From the NCBI RefSeq assembly GCF_001483135.1, contig NZ_LNAL01000006.1, positions 1,178,003-1,242,002 on the forward strand: DNA of 64,000 nucleotides, read 5' to 3'. Below, piece by piece: positions 34,010 through 42,956 of this stretch (positions within the stretch are counted from its first letter, which is position 1; the number at the start of each line of letters is the position of its first letter). The stretch comes from Solirubrum puertoriconensis. GTDB lineage: Bacteria > Bacteroidota > Bacteroidia > Cytophagales > Hymenobacteraceae. The notes under the pieces are model-generated. The model was not told where the DNA came from, did no database searches, and worked only from the letters and a program-made list of their open reading frames with translations. A program made the position numbers and the translations under genes.

Positions 34010-36793
34010 TTACACCACCACGTTTACCATGCGGCCGGGCACTACAATCACCTTTTTGGCAGGCTTGCCTTCGGCGTAGCGGGCCAGGATGTCGGTGCCG
34101 AGTACGGTTTGCTCGATTTCGGCGGCCGTAGCATTGGCCGGGAACTGCAGCTGCTCGCGCACTTTGCCGTTGATGGCCACCGGGTAGTTCACCGTGTCTT
34201 CAACCAAGTAAGCCTCGTTGAACTCGGGGAACGGCGCCGTGCTCAGCGAACCGGCTTCGTGGCCGAGTTGCTCCCACAGCTCCTCCGCAAGGTGCGGAGC
34301 GTAGGGCGAAATCAGCACCACCAGCGGCTCCAAAATGGCGCGCTTGCGGGTGTTCAGGGCCGACAGCTCGTTTACGCAGATCATAAACGTGCTCACCGAG
34401 GTGTTGAACGAGAACCGCTCGATGTCCTCCTGCGCCTTCTTGATGGCCTTATGCAAAGCCTTCAGCTCGGCCGGTGTGGGCTCCTCGTCGGTAACGGCCC
34501 AGTCGCGGTCTTCCGGGAAGAACAATCGCCAGAACTTCTTCAGGAAGCCCGATACCCCCGTCATGCCTTGGGTGTTCCAGGGCTTGAATTGCTCCAACGG
34601 ACCTAGGAACATCTCGTGCAGGCGCAGCGCGTCGGCCCCGTAGCGCTCAATCAGCGTGTCGGGGTTCACTACGTTGTATTTCGACTTCGACATCTTCTCG
34701 ATTTCGACGCCGCACACGTAGGTGCCGTTGTCTTCGAGAATGAACTCGGCCGAGGCAAAGTCTTCGCGCCAGTTGCGGAAGGCTTCGATGTCGAGCACGT
34801 CGTCTTCGGTGATGTTCACATCCACGTGCAGGGGCGTGGTTTCGTATTCGCCCTTCTTCGAGTTCGTCACGAACTTGTTGGTGCCGTTGATGCGGTACAC
34901 AAAGTTCGAGCGACCCAGGATCATGCCTTGGTTAATGAGCTTCTGGAAAGGCTCGTTACCGCTTACCAGCCCTAGGTCTTTCAGGAACAAGTACCAGAAG
35001 CGGGCGTAGAGCAAGTGGCCCGTAGCGTGCTCAGCACCACCCATGTATAGGTCTACGGTTTGCCAATACTGCTCGGCTTCTTCGCTCACAAAACGCTCGT
35101 CGTTCTGCGGGTCCATGTAGCGCAGGTAATACCACGACGAACCCGCCCAGCCAGGCATGGTGCTCAGCTCGAAATCGAACTGCCCGCGGTACTTCCAGTC
35201 CTTGGCCCGACCTAGGGGCGGCTCACCGGTTTCGGTAGGCTTGTACTCATCGATTTCGGGCAGTACCAGCGGCAGGTCTTGCTCGGCCACGCCGAAGGCC
35301 ATACCGTCGCGGTAGTACACCGGAATAGGCTCGCCCCAGTAACGCTGCCGGCCGAAGATGGCATCGCGCAGGCGGTAGTTCACCTTGCCCTTGCCGATAC
35401 CCATTTCCTCAAGGCGCTCAATTACAGCCTTGAGAGCCGGCTTTACTTCGAGGCCGTTGAGAAAATCGGAGTTGATGATGCGGCCTTCTTTGGCGGCGTA
35501 CGCCTCGTTGGCTTCTTCATCGAAGCCTTCCACCACCGGTACGATGGGCAGCGAGAAGTGCTTGGCAAACGCGAAGTCGCGGGTGTCGTGGGCCGGTACA
35601 GCCATCACCACGCCGGTGCCGTAGCCCGCCAGCACGTAATCAGCCACCCAAATGGGCAGCTTCTCGCCGCTGAAGGGGTGCAGCGCGTACGAACCCGTGA
35701 AGGCACCGGTAATGGTCTTCACATCGGCCATACGGTCGCGCTCTGAGCGGTTTTTGGCCCACTCAACGTACTTTTCTACTTCGGCGCGCTGCTCGTTGGT
35801 GATGAGTGTTTCGAGCAACTCCGACTCGGGCGCCACGGCCATGTACGTAACGCCGAACAGGGTGTCGGGGCGGGTGGTGAACACCGTAAGCGGCAGCTCG
35901 GGGTGGTTTTCTACCTCGAAGCGCACTTCGGCACCCACGGAGCGGCCTATCCAGTTGCGCTGCATTTCCTTCACGGCTTCGGGCCAGTCGATGGTGTCGA
36001 GGCCGTCGAGCAGGCGCTGGGCGTAGGCGGTGATGCGCAGGTTCCACTGCGGCATCAGGCGGCGCTCAACGGGGTAGCCGCCGCGCTCCGATACGCCGTC
36101 TTTTACTTCGTCGTTGGAGAGCACCGTGCCGAGCTGGGGGCACCAGTTCACGTAGGTTTCGCTTTGGTAGGCCAGGCGGTAGGGGTGAACGGCGGCCACG
36201 CGTTGGGCCTCGCTCATCATCTGCCACTGGCCCGCCGAAAAGTCGTGGCGCTCGTCTTCGTCGCACACGGCCCGCACACCGGCCGAGCCCTCGGCGGCAA
36301 ACTTATCCTGCAGCGTGCGAATGCTTTCGGCCTTGTTGGTGTCGAGGTTGTACCACGAGTTGAACAGCTTCAGGAAGATCCACTGCGTCCACTTGTAATA
36401 GCTGGCGTCGGAGGTGCGCACTTCGCGGCTCCAGTCGTAGCTGAAACCCAAGGAAGAAAGCTGCTCAATATAGCGGGCGATGTTCTCGCGGGTGGTTTTC
36501 TCGGGGTGCTGGCCCGTTTGGATAGCGTACTGCTCGGCGGGCAAGCCAAACGAGTCGAAACCCATGGGGTGCAGCACGTTGAAGCCGCGGTGACGCTTGT
36601 AGCGCGTCACGATATCGGAGGCGATGTAGCCTAGCGGGTGACCCACGTGCAAGCCCGCTCCCGAGGGGTAGGGGAACATGTCGAGCACGTAGTACTTGGG
36701 CTTATCAGAGTGGTTTTCGGCGCGGAACGTCTGGTTTTGTTGCCAGAAATCCTGCCACTTCTTCTCTATCTCCTGCGGACGGTAGCCGGGCAT
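34010..36793 (-). CDS. leuS: Leucyl-tRNA synthetase
   Basis: Class I synthetase charging tRNA-Leu. 927 residues. The HIGH-type motif is [16 protein letters not shown] near 40-58. The CP1 editing domain spans about 220-420 ([37 protein letters not shown]). The KMSKS loop is [12 protein letters not shown], followed by the anticodon-binding helical bundle and a C-terminal domain. It carries an insertion before KMSKS (about 630-690), common in Bacteroidota LeuS. A TATTTTCG box at 36819-36826 may be the promoter. Confidence 0.97.
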   Translation of the reverse strand: MPGYRPQEIEKKWQDFWQQNQTFRAENHSDKPKYYVLDMFPYPSGAGLHVGHPLGYIASDIVTRYKRHRGFNVLHPMGFDSFGLPAEQYAIQTGQHPEKTTRENIARYIEQLSSLGFSYDWSREVRTSDASYYKWTQWIFLKLFNSWYNLDTNKAESIRTLQDKFAAEGSAGVRAVCDEDERHDFSAGQWQMMSEAQRVAAVHPYRLAYQSETYVNWCPQLGTVLSNDEVKDGVSERGGYPVERRLMPQWNLRITAYAQRLLDGLDTIDWPEAVKEMQRNWIGRSVGAEVRFEVENHPELPLTVFTTRPDTLFGVTYMAVAPESELLETLITNEQRAEVEKYVEWAKNRSERDRMADVKTITGAFTGSYALHPFSGEKLPIWVADYVLAGYGTGVVMAVPAHDTRDFAFAKHFSLPIVPVVEGFDEEANEAYAAKEGRIINSDFLNGLEVKPALKAVIERLEEMGIGKGKVNYRLRDAIFGRQRYWGEPIPVYYRDGMAFGVAEQDLPLVLPEIDEYKPTETGEPPLGRAKDWKYRGQFDFELSTMPGWAGSSWYYLRYMDPQNDERFVSEEAEQYWQTVDLYMGGAEHATGHLLYARFWYLFLKDLGLVSGNEPFQKLINQGMILGRSNFVYRINGTNKFVTNSKKGEYETTPLHVDVNITEDDVLDIEAFRNWREDFASAEFILEDNGTYVCGVEIEKMSKSKYNVVNPDTLIERYGADALRLHEMFLGPLEQFKPWNTQGMTGVSGFLKKFWRLFFPEDRDWAVTDEEPTPAELKALHKAIKKAQEDIERFSFNTSVSTFMICVNELSALNTRKRAILEPLVVLISPYAPHLAEELWEQLGHEAGSLSTAPFPEFNEAYLVEDTVNYPVAINGKVREQLQFPANATAAEIEQTVLGTDILARYAEGKPAKKVIVVPGRMVNVVV

Positions 36794-36818
36794 AACGGAT
36801 GCGAATTCGTTGAGCCGG

Positions 36819-36826
36819 CGAAAATA
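36819..36826 (-). promoter_or_regulatory. Possible -7 box (TATTTTCG) for leuS
   Basis: Seven of eight positions match TAnnTTTG, 25 nt before the ATG. Confidence 0.35.
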
Positions 36827-36974
36827 CGGGGAAATGGCGGCAAGCCCGCTTTTTTACCGAAGAAGGCCGTACCACAGCTTGCTTTGGAACCGAAAAAATG
36901 GGGCAATAAGCAACCCTGATGCTGCTTGCCGCAGCAAGGCAGCAAAACCGAAATTGCCGCCAGCCCCCGGCGCC

Positions 36975-37229
36975 CTAGGCTACCCAGCGGTGGGTTAGGC
37001 GTATCAGTTCGTCGATGTCCTTGATGGGGCCACGGTAGAGAATGTCGGGGTTGTACACGTCGCCCGACGAAAGTTCAATATCACTGCCGTCGGAGCCGTT
37101 GGGCAAGAACACGCGCAAGGAGCCCGTGGGAGTCATGCGCACGTATAGCTCGCCGCGGCGGTAGTTGGTGCCATCGGGCACGTAGTCGGCGTGCAAAAAG
37201 CCAGCTTGTTCCAGTTCGTCGTGCGTCAT
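36975..37229 (-). CDS. Small hypothetical protein
   Basis: 84 residues from the ATG at 37229. Contains HADYVPDGTNYRRGELYVRM and SLRVFLPNGSDGSDIELSSG, a beta-rich small domain, ending in a short helix (DIDELIRLTHRWVA). No family recognised; no signal peptide. The in-frame extension to 37334 looks unlike the rest. Codon use matches neighbours. Confidence 0.62.
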   Translation of the reverse strand: MTHDELEQAGFLHADYVPDGTNYRRGELYVRMTPTGSLRVFLPNGSDGSDIELSSGDVYNPDILYRGPIKDIDELIRLTHRWVA

Positions 37230-37638
37230 CGGGCAAGCAAAGGATTTTGGATGGGCGCGAACAAATATCGCGGCGCAGACCACTTGTAAGGGGTGCATAA
37301 ACAAGCCCAAATGCGGTCTTGAAACGTGACCCAAGGTACAACCTAAACGCGCCGACGAGGCTTTGGCAACTACGGAAACTTGCTTGCGCGAATTACTGAA
37401 TTGCTACTTCGTACTGGCAGCACGCAAACGCGGGAGCGGCCTTGCTGGCTGCGTTTATTGTGAAGTGTAAGGCAAAAAATCAGTACTGGCCGCCGGCCAA
37501 AACCCGTAGAAATGCTGCCACCTAGGCCAAATGCAACGGCCAACTTTGTAGCGGCAGGCTGCTCGTCGAAATGCGGCAACTGGTACGACTTCAGGTGTGG
37601 TGTTGTGCCACGACGGGTGGCCTGCTTTTTTTATGCTC
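37230..37638. other. Intergenic stretch (409 bp)
   Basis: No gene is supported. It holds one CCTAGG near 37520 and, near its right end, a small plus-strand hairpin (GCCAC-GACGG-GTGGC) followed by seven T at about 37608-37635. Nothing obvious is upstream for that hairpin to terminate. Confidence 0.35.
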
Positions 37639-38379
37639 CTAAGTGAGCAGCAGCGGATTTTTCCCATCCCAAGTGCCGCGCGTAGCCAGCACCCGAAAGC
37701 GGGCGAACATCTCCTCGGAGTACCAGCCTTCTTGCCGCGTGCGCTTAATCACTTCCTTGTGACGACCCTCGTGCTGCTGCCCATAAGCATACTGACGCAT
37801 TTCGGCAGCCGAGCGCCACAGGCTAAAAGTTGCTTGCCGGATAACTGGCAGCTCGCCTAAGCCAATAGCCGCCAATAGCCCCGGAGCTTGCTGTACAGCC
37901 CGGCTCACTGGCGGCACCGCCCGCCAGAAGTTCCAAGACCGCAGCAAGCGGATGCTGGCTCGCGTGAGCACCGCTACCGGGGCCTCGGCCGGCGCATCGG
38001 CCCTAGGTGCGTAGTCGAAGGGATTAGTGCCATCCCACAAACCATGGCCTTGCAAGGGAAGCAAATCGGCCGTCCAGAGCTCGTGGCTGCGCTCTTGGAA
38101 AGCTCGCCAATGCTCGTTGCGTTCGAAGAAATGGCTGGCGTCGGCGGCATTGTCCCACACGGCCATTAGCCCGTAGCGAGCAAAATTGGGTTTCAGGCCA
38201 AAATCGAAGCCCGAGCCCAGCATTTTGGCGAAGCGCAAGCCCGGCACTTTGGCCAGATGCCGCGGCATGGTGCCCATTTGGGCCAGCGCCCAGCGCCGGT
38301 TTTCGGGCCGTACGGTAATAATGGAAAGCGTAGTAAGCGGCGAGGTGGGCAAAGTGGCGGATGTAGTGGAAGACAACAT
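37639..38379 (-). CDS. crtA: Spheroidene monooxygenase-like protein (CrtA family)
   Basis: 246 residues. The CrtA pattern is seen in KVPGLRFAKMLGSGFDFGL (residues 50-68), followed by SRYALLAVWD-like NFARYGLMAVWDNAADA, NPFDY, and FSLWRSAAEMRQYAYGQQ. Characterised CrtA enzymes introduce keto groups at C-2/C-2' of acyclic carotenoids such as spheroidene; in pigmented Hymenobacteraceae similar proteins may make 2-keto carotenoids. No other crt gene is adjacent, so the role is inferred. The ATG at 38379 is chosen; a TTG lies two codons upstream. Confidence 0.78.
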   Translation of the reverse strand: MLSSTTSATLPTSPLTTLSIITVRPENRRWALAQMGTMPRHLAKVPGLRFAKMLGSGFDFGLKPNFARYGLMAVWDNAADASHFFERNEHWRAFQERSHELWTADLLPLQGHGLWDGTNPFDYAPRADAPAEAPVAVLTRASIRLLRSWNFWRAVPPVSRAVQQAPGLLAAIGLGELPVIRQATFSLWRSAAEMRQYAYGQQHEGRHKEVIKRTRQEGWYSEEMFARFRVLATRGTWDGKNPLLLT

Positions 38380-38391
38380 TAGCAAACAACA

Positions 38392-38423
38392 AAAAAGGGA
38401 GAGAAGTGACTCTCTCCCTTTTT
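38392..38423 (-). terminator. Intrinsic terminator (13-bp perfect stem)
   Basis: AAAAAGGGAGAGA / TCTCTCCCTTTTT with a 6-nt loop, after the stop of the pyridoxamine oxidase-like gene at 38451. Confidence 0.85.
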
Positions 38424-38450
38424 GCGGATTTCGGATTAGTATGGCCCAAG

Positions 38451-38960
38451 TTACTTGGGCTGCACCTTGGCGTGCTCGTCGCCGGTGGGCTGGTACCGCT
38501 CGCCGGTTGCTACGGCTTTCACGTAGCCAAAGGCATGTACCAGCACGTTGCTGGGCTGATCCCAGTATTCGCCTTTGTCGATATCGATGCGAAGCAGTGC
38601 GATGTTGGGGTCGTCGGAGCCTTTCGGGAACCAGGTGCGCAGGCTTTCAGTCCAGAGCTCTTTGATTTTGGCGCGGTCGGTAACAATGCGGGCACGGCCC
38701 GAGATGCTCACGTAGAGGTTGTCCTGCGGTTTGGAGTAGCCCAGGTTTACGTGGCGGTCTTGCTGCACTTCGTCGATCTTGGGCGAGTCTTGCTCGGTAA
38801 AAAACCACAAGGTGCCATCGGCTTCCGGTTCGTGGGTGTACATGGGGCGCGAGTGCAAAGAGCCATCGGGCTCCAAGGTGGTCATCATGGCAATTTTAAT
38901 GTCCTTGATGCGCTCCACGAGCTTGGTAACGTCGTGGCTTACGGCAACTTTTTCAGCCAT
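38451..38960 (-). CDS. Pyridoxamine 5'-phosphate oxidase-like flavin-binding protein (general stress type)
   Basis: 169 residues with a split-barrel flavin fold. Features: IKDIKIAMMTTLEPDGSLHS and RPMYTHEPEADGTLWFFTEQ near the N-terminus, then VNLGYSKPQDNLYVSISGRA and a C-terminal PNIALLRIDIDKGEYWD. This matches the general-stress-protein-26 branch of the family, whose members bind FMN or FAD; it is not PdxH, because the PLP-site residues of that enzyme are not seen. Monocistronic, with its own terminator. Confidence 0.88.
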   Translation of the reverse strand: MAEKVAVSHDVTKLVERIKDIKIAMMTTLEPDGSLHSRPMYTHEPEADGTLWFFTEQDSPKIDEVQQDRHVNLGYSKPQDNLYVSISGRARIVTDRAKIKELWTESLRTWFPKGSDDPNIALLRIDIDKGEYWDQPSNVLVHAFGYVKAVATGERYQPTGDEHAKVQPK

Positions 38961-39078
38961 GGGGTCGGGTGTTTGGAGTTGGTCAGATTAGAAGGAGTTT
39001 TGGGGATTACGCGCCGAGGCAGCCCTAGGTTAGCCTTTGCCGCAACCTAGCCGGGGCACTTGGCGGTACATTGCGCCT

Positions 39079-39669
39079 GTGAACTTCCTCGCCCACCTGG
39101 TTTTATCCGGCCCCGACCCCGACCTCATCTTCGGCAACTTTGCCGCCGAAGCCGTACGTGGCCGGGCCGCCGTGGCCGCCTACTCGCCCGAGGTGCAGCG
39201 GGGCATTCGTCTGCACCGCCTCATCGATTCGTATACCGATGCGCACCCGGTAGTGCGCCGTAGCACGGCCCGCCTGCGCGGAGCCGGCCTAGGTAAGTGG
39301 GCCGGGGTAGTAGCCGATGTGGGCTACGACCACCTGCTGGCCCGCCGCTTTGCCCAGTACAATTATCGCCCCCAAGAGCCGCTGCCCGCGTTTGCGCAGC
39401 GCATGTACGCTATTTTGCAGGCCCGCAGCACGGAGTTGCCCGAACGGTTGCAGCATATGTTCAGCTACATGCGCCGCGACGATTGGCTTACCGGCTACGC
39501 CCAGCCCGAAGGCCTAGCACGCGCGCTCCTAGGTCTGAGCCGACGGGTGCCGAACGGGGAGGTGCTGGCAACGGGAGCAGCAGCGTTTTTGCGCGAAGTA
39601 GAAGCGTACGAGAATGATTTTGTGGAATTCTGGCCTGAGCTTTCGGCTGCGGCAAAATCCATAGCCTGA
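39079..39669 (+). CDS. Acyl carrier protein phosphodiesterase-like protein (AcpH/DUF479)
   Basis: 196 residues from the GTG at 39079, which gives the family start MNFLAHLVLS. HD-superfamily-like all-alpha fold: GIRLHRLIDSYTDAHP near 45-60 contains the conserved HxxID and TDxHP, and DVGYDHLLARRF near 85. E. coli AcpH removes phosphopantetheine from ACP; members in other phyla may differ. Frame positions upstream of the GTG look non-conserved. A TACATTGC sequence 6 nt before the GTG could be a weak -7 box. Confidence 0.85.
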   Translation: MNFLAHLVLSGPDPDLIFGNFAAEAVRGRAAVAAYSPEVQRGIRLHRLIDSYTDAHPVVRRSTARLRGAGLGKWAGVVADVGYDHLLARRFAQYNYRPQEPLPAFAQRMYAILQARSTELPERLQHMFSYMRRDDWLTGYAQPEGLARALLGLSRRVPNGEVLATGAAAFLREVEAYENDFVEFWPELSAAAKSIA

Positions 39670-39717
39670 TAAAATTTTTGGCCTAGATCATCTGGCCAGA
39701 AGACAGGTAGTAGCTAC

Positions 39718-39748
39718 AAAAAGGAAGGCCATTTGGCCTCCCTTTTCC
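39718..39748. terminator. Bidirectional terminator
   Basis: Stem of about 13 bp with one imperfect pair (AAAAAGGAAGGCC / GGCCTCCCTTTTCC), 4-nt loop, between convergent genes ending at 39669 and 39766. Confidence 0.7.
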
Positions 39749-39765
39749 ATCGGCTAACATAGTTG

Positions 39766-40848
39766 CTACACTTCTTCTTCCTTCAACGACTGCATGTCGA
39801 TAACGTAGCGGAAGCGTACCTCCTTGTCCATCATCTTGTCGAATGCCTTGTTGATGTCTTGCATCCGAATCATTTCCACTTCGGGCAGGATGTTGTGATC
39901 GGCGCAGAAATCCAGCACCTCCTGCGTTTCGGCAATGCCCCCGATGATGGAGCCCGCCACCGAGCGGCGAGACTTGGCCATTTCCATGTTGTCGAGCGGC
40001 TTTTTGTAGGAGCCCAGCAGCCCTACGGTAACAACGGTGCCGTTGAGTTTCAGCAGCGACACGTACTCGTTAACCTCAAACTCATCGGGAATGGTGGCCA
40101 GGATCAAATCGAACATCAGCTCGTTTTGTTTCATGGCTTTGCTATCGGTGGTTATGATAACCTGATGCGCACCTAGGGCTTCGGCGGCTTCTCGCTTGTC
40201 CTGGGAGGTGGTAAGCACTGCTACTTGTGCCCCCATGGCCTTGGCCAACTGCACGGCCATGTGCCCTAGGCCACCCAGACCCGCCACGGCCACACTGTCG
40301 CCGGGCTTTACCTTCCAGTGCCGCAAGGGCGAGTAAGTGGTGATGCCCGCGCACAGAATGGGAGCGGCAGCTTTGATGTCGAGCTTATCGGGGATGCGCA
40401 GTACAAAGCTTTCCTTCACCGTTATGTTGGTGGAGTAGCCGCCGAAGGTGTTGTAGCCGCTGCCGTCGGGTTTCATGTAGCCATTGTAGGTGGCCGTCCA
40501 GCTCACGGGGCCTTGGCAGTAATTTTCTTCGCCGTGCTGGCAGGGTTGGCATTGCCCGCACGAATTAATCATGCAGCCCACGCCCACAATGTCGCCGGCC
40601 TTAAACTTGGTTACGCTGCTGCCCACTTCCGTAACGCGGCCCACAATTTCGTGGCCAGGCACGCACGGATACACCGTGTTGTGCCAGTCGTTTTTTACTT
40701 GGTGCAAATCGGAATGGCACACGCCGCAGTACAGAATATCAATGTGCACTTCGTCGGCTTTGGCCGGGAACCGTTCGATTTCCATCGGGCCCAAGCTGCT
40801 GCGGATAGAGCCTTTGGCTCCGTAGGCTTTGGTTTTGATGCTTTCCAT
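39766..40848 (-). CDS. Zinc-dependent NAD(P)H alcohol/aldehyde reductase (YahK/cinnamyl-alcohol dehydrogenase type)
   Basis: 360 residues from the ATG at 40848. Catalytic zinc ligands: Cys and His in YCGVCHSDLH near 40-47, GHE near 66 and a later Cys. Structural zinc cysteines lie in CGQCQPCQHGEENYC near 99-113. The nucleotide motif is VAGLGGLGHMAVQLAKAMGA near 180-199. This matches the NADPH-dependent aldehyde reductase YahK/AdhC branch. It is likely to reduce a range of aldehydes. The start is set by family alignment; the frame opens 19 codons earlier. Confidence 0.92.
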   Translation of the reverse strand: MESIKTKAYGAKGSIRSSLGPMEIERFPAKADEVHIDILYCGVCHSDLHQVKNDWHNTVYPCVPGHEIVGRVTEVGSSVTKFKAGDIVGVGCMINSCGQCQPCQHGEENYCQGPVSWTATYNGYMKPDGSGYNTFGGYSTNITVKESFVLRIPDKLDIKAAAPILCAGITTYSPLRHWKVKPGDSVAVAGLGGLGHMAVQLAKAMGAQVAVLTTSQDKREAAEALGAHQVIITTDSKAMKQNELMFDLILATIPDEFEVNEYVSLLKLNGTVVTVGLLGSYKKPLDNMEMAKSRRSVAGSIIGGIAETQEVLDFCADHNILPEVEMIRMQDINKAFDKMMDKEVRFRYVIDMQSLKEEEV

Positions 40849-41048
40849 GAAGGGGCGGTTTGGTTGGGTAAAACATGCGTTACCCTTGCGGCAGGAAGGA
40901 GGCAAGGCTACCTAAGCAAACCCAGGTAGCTACAGCAGAAGGTGGAGTTCTGTACGGCAGCCCAAGGGCAGAGTTCATGCCGGTGCGGTTGCCACGTGCA
41001 TCAGCACCGCTCAACGGCTACCCAGCGCGGCTACACCTAGGGCAATAA

Positions 41049-41074
41049 AAAACGGGGCCGCTAAGCCCCGTTTT
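41049..41074 (-). terminator. Intrinsic terminator after the FKBP gene
   Basis: 10-bp perfect stem (AAAACGGGGC / GCCCCGTTTT), 6-nt loop, T-run on the minus strand, 23 nt past the stop at 41097. Confidence 0.85.
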
Positions 41075-41096
41075 CAAGTTCATGCCGTGTAGCGGC

Positions 41097-41609
41097 CTAG
41101 TGGTGGTGCCCACCTTCGCCGTGTACGTGGCCGTGGTCGAGCTCCTCTTTGCTGGCGTCGCGCACGGCCACCACTTTGCCGTCGAAGTGCATCGTCATGC
41201 CGGCCAGCGGGTGGTTGAAGTCCATCTGCACGGTGTCGTTGCCTACGAACACCACCTTGCCTTGCAAGTGGTTGCCGTGGTTGTCCGACATGGGCAGGTA
41301 GTTGCCGGGCTGCAGCATTTCGCTATCTACCTGGCCATCAACTTCAAATACTTGCTTAGGTAGGTCTACCAGGGCGTTCTGGTCGTACTCGCCGTAGCCT
41401 TGTTCGGGCGAGAGGGTAAAGCTAAAGGTGTCGCCGGCTTGTTTGCCTTGCAGCTGTTGCTCGAACTCCTCGGGCAGGCCGCTCATGCCAAACAAAAACA
41501 CCATGGGGCTGTCGGCTTCGGCCTTCTCCACGAGCGTCTTTTCTTGCTCGTCGTTGGTTACGCTTAGGTCGTAGGTGATGGTGACCACCTTTTGATCAGC
41601 AATCTGCAT
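41097..41609 (-). CDS. FKBP-type peptidyl-prolyl isomerase, SlyD-like
   Basis: 170 residues from the ATG at 41609. FKBP fold interrupted by an IF (insert-in-flap) chaperone domain, as in SlyD. Seen: VTITYDLSVTNDEQEKTLVE near the start, FLFGMSGLPEEFEQQLQGKQ, then GYGEYDQNALVDLPKQVF, and DFNHPLAGMTMHFDGKVVAV. The C-terminus is His-rich (HGHVHGEGGHHH), a metal-binding tail. Likely a cytosolic folding helper with possible nickel or other metal handling. Monocistronic, with a terminator. Confidence 0.92.
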   Translation of the reverse strand: MQIADQKVVTITYDLSVTNDEQEKTLVEKAEADSPMVFLFGMSGLPEEFEQQLQGKQAGDTFSFTLSPEQGYGEYDQNALVDLPKQVFEVDGQVDSEMLQPGNYLPMSDNHGNHLQGKVVFVGNDTVQMDFNHPLAGMTMHFDGKVVAVRDASKEELDHGHVHGEGGHHH

Positions 41610-41740
41610 GGGACAGGAGAGAATAATGGAAAACTTAAGGCAATTAAAGGAAAATAACGCCGCTCGGGGCTGCGGGTTGCCGCAACTTGCCACCTGAGGG
41701 CTCCGTTAGGCAGCACTACTACACCTAACTGTTGCCGCAC

Positions 41741-42889
41741 ATGACTGTTCTATTTCCTCGCTCGCTCAGCGCTATGCTGCTGAGCGCAACGCTCTTGGCT
41801 GCCTGCGGCCAGAGCGCCGACAAAACCTCTACGGCCGATTCTTCAGCCCCCGCCGATTCCGGTAAAACCAGTGCGGTTGCTACCGCCGATACTGCCCAAC
41901 GCATCGGCAATCCTAAATTGCTCTTTACCCTCGGTTATACCCACAACACCCCCGATGGTTTGGCGTTGGCGCCCAACGGCAACATAATTTTATCGGTGCC
42001 GAACCTGGCCGATAACAGCCAACCAGCTTCGCTTGTGGAAATAGTGGGCGACTCGATGCGGCCCTACCTCAGCAACTTGCCCGTGGAGCCCAGCACCAAG
42101 AAAGCGGCGCCCATGGACCTGGCATTCGGGCCCGATGGGCACCTGTATTACGCCGAAAACCAGTACGAAAACGACAAGAACTACAAATCGCGCCTGATGC
42201 GCGTGCGGGTGCAGAACGGCAAGCCCGGGGCCGTGGAAACCGTGGCCGATGGCTTTGGCCTGGCTAACGCCGTGCTCTGGAAAGGCAACACCATTTACGT
42301 GACCGACAGCCAGTGGGACCTTCCCGACAACGATAAGGGCAGCGCCGTGATGCGCTTTGCCTTGGCTGAGCTAAACAAAGGCGTGGTGCACCTGAAGCCC
42401 AAAACCATGGACCCGCACGTACTGGCGTTCTTCACCACCAAAGTCAACGAAACCGGCGTTGATAATGGCGCCGACGGCCTCGACTACGACAGCCAGGGCC
42501 GCCTGTACACCGGCTCCTTCGGCGACGGCACCCTATACCGCATGACCCTGAAACCCGACGGTAGCCTCGCTAAGCAAGAGGTAGTTACCACCGCCGGCAA
42601 ACAGATTTCGTGCGTGGATGGCCTTATTATCGACCGCAAAACCGATAAGCTTTACCTCTGCAACTCGCGCCAAAACGCCATTGAGGTAGTAAACCTGAAA
42701 GACAACAGCGTGACCACCCTGGCCCAAAACGGCGACACGGATGGCACGGGTGGCTTGCTCGATCAGCCCGCCGAAGTGCTGATGAAAGGCAACCGACTGT
42801 ACATCTCTAACTTCGACAAGCCGGAGAAGAACTTCGTCAACAGCAAGTCCGATGCGCCGCATACGATGTCGGTGATTGACTTGCAGTGA
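41741..42889 (+). CDS. Lipoprotein with SMP-30/gluconolactonase-like beta-propeller
   Basis: 382 residues from the ATG at 41741. A lipobox LLAAC near residues 18-22 suggests a lipid-anchored protein; a Ser/Thr/Ala/Asp-rich linker follows. The rest has repeated beta-propeller blades: NTPDGLALAPNGNIILSVPN, APMDLAFGPDGHLYYAENQY, NGADGLDYDSQGRLYTGSFG, and VDGLIIDRKTDKLYLCNSRQ. This resembles SMP-30/gluconolactonase/LRE-like proteins; catalytic metal ligands are not assured, so enzyme activity is open. A strong convergent terminator follows. Confidence 0.8.
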   Translation: MTVLFPRSLSAMLLSATLLAACGQSADKTSTADSSAPADSGKTSAVATADTAQRIGNPKLLFTLGYTHNTPDGLALAPNGNIILSVPNLADNSQPASLVEIVGDSMRPYLSNLPVEPSTKKAAPMDLAFGPDGHLYYAENQYENDKNYKSRLMRVRVQNGKPGAVETVADGFGLANAVLWKGNTIYVTDSQWDLPDNDKGSAVMRFALAELNKGVVHLKPKTMDPHVLAFFTTKVNETGVDNGADGLDYDSQGRLYTGSFGDGTLYRMTLKPDGSLAKQEVVTTAGKQISCVDGLIIDRKTDKLYLCNSRQNAIEVVNLKDNSVTTLAQNGDTDGTGGLLDQPAEVLMKGNRLYISNFDKPEKNFVNSKSDAPHTMSVIDLQ

Positions 42890-42901
42890 TTTTCCAGCCA
42901 G

Positions 42902-42954
42902 ACACTCCTGTCATCCTCATCTTGCGTCCGCAAAGCGAAGGATGACAGGAGTGT
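42902..42954. terminator. Bidirectional terminator with long loop
   Basis: 16-bp perfect stem, arms 42902-42917 and 42939-42954; the 21-nt loop can form a further small hairpin. It fills the whole gap between convergent genes. The arm motif GTCATCCT is reminiscent of interspersed repeats in Hymenobacter genomes. Confidence 0.75.
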
Positions 42955-42956
42955 GC

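Noticed and set aside
37608-37635. Small hairpin plus T-run as a terminator
   Set aside because: A 5-bp stem only, with no plus-strand gene upstream; mentioned within the intergenic entry but not called.
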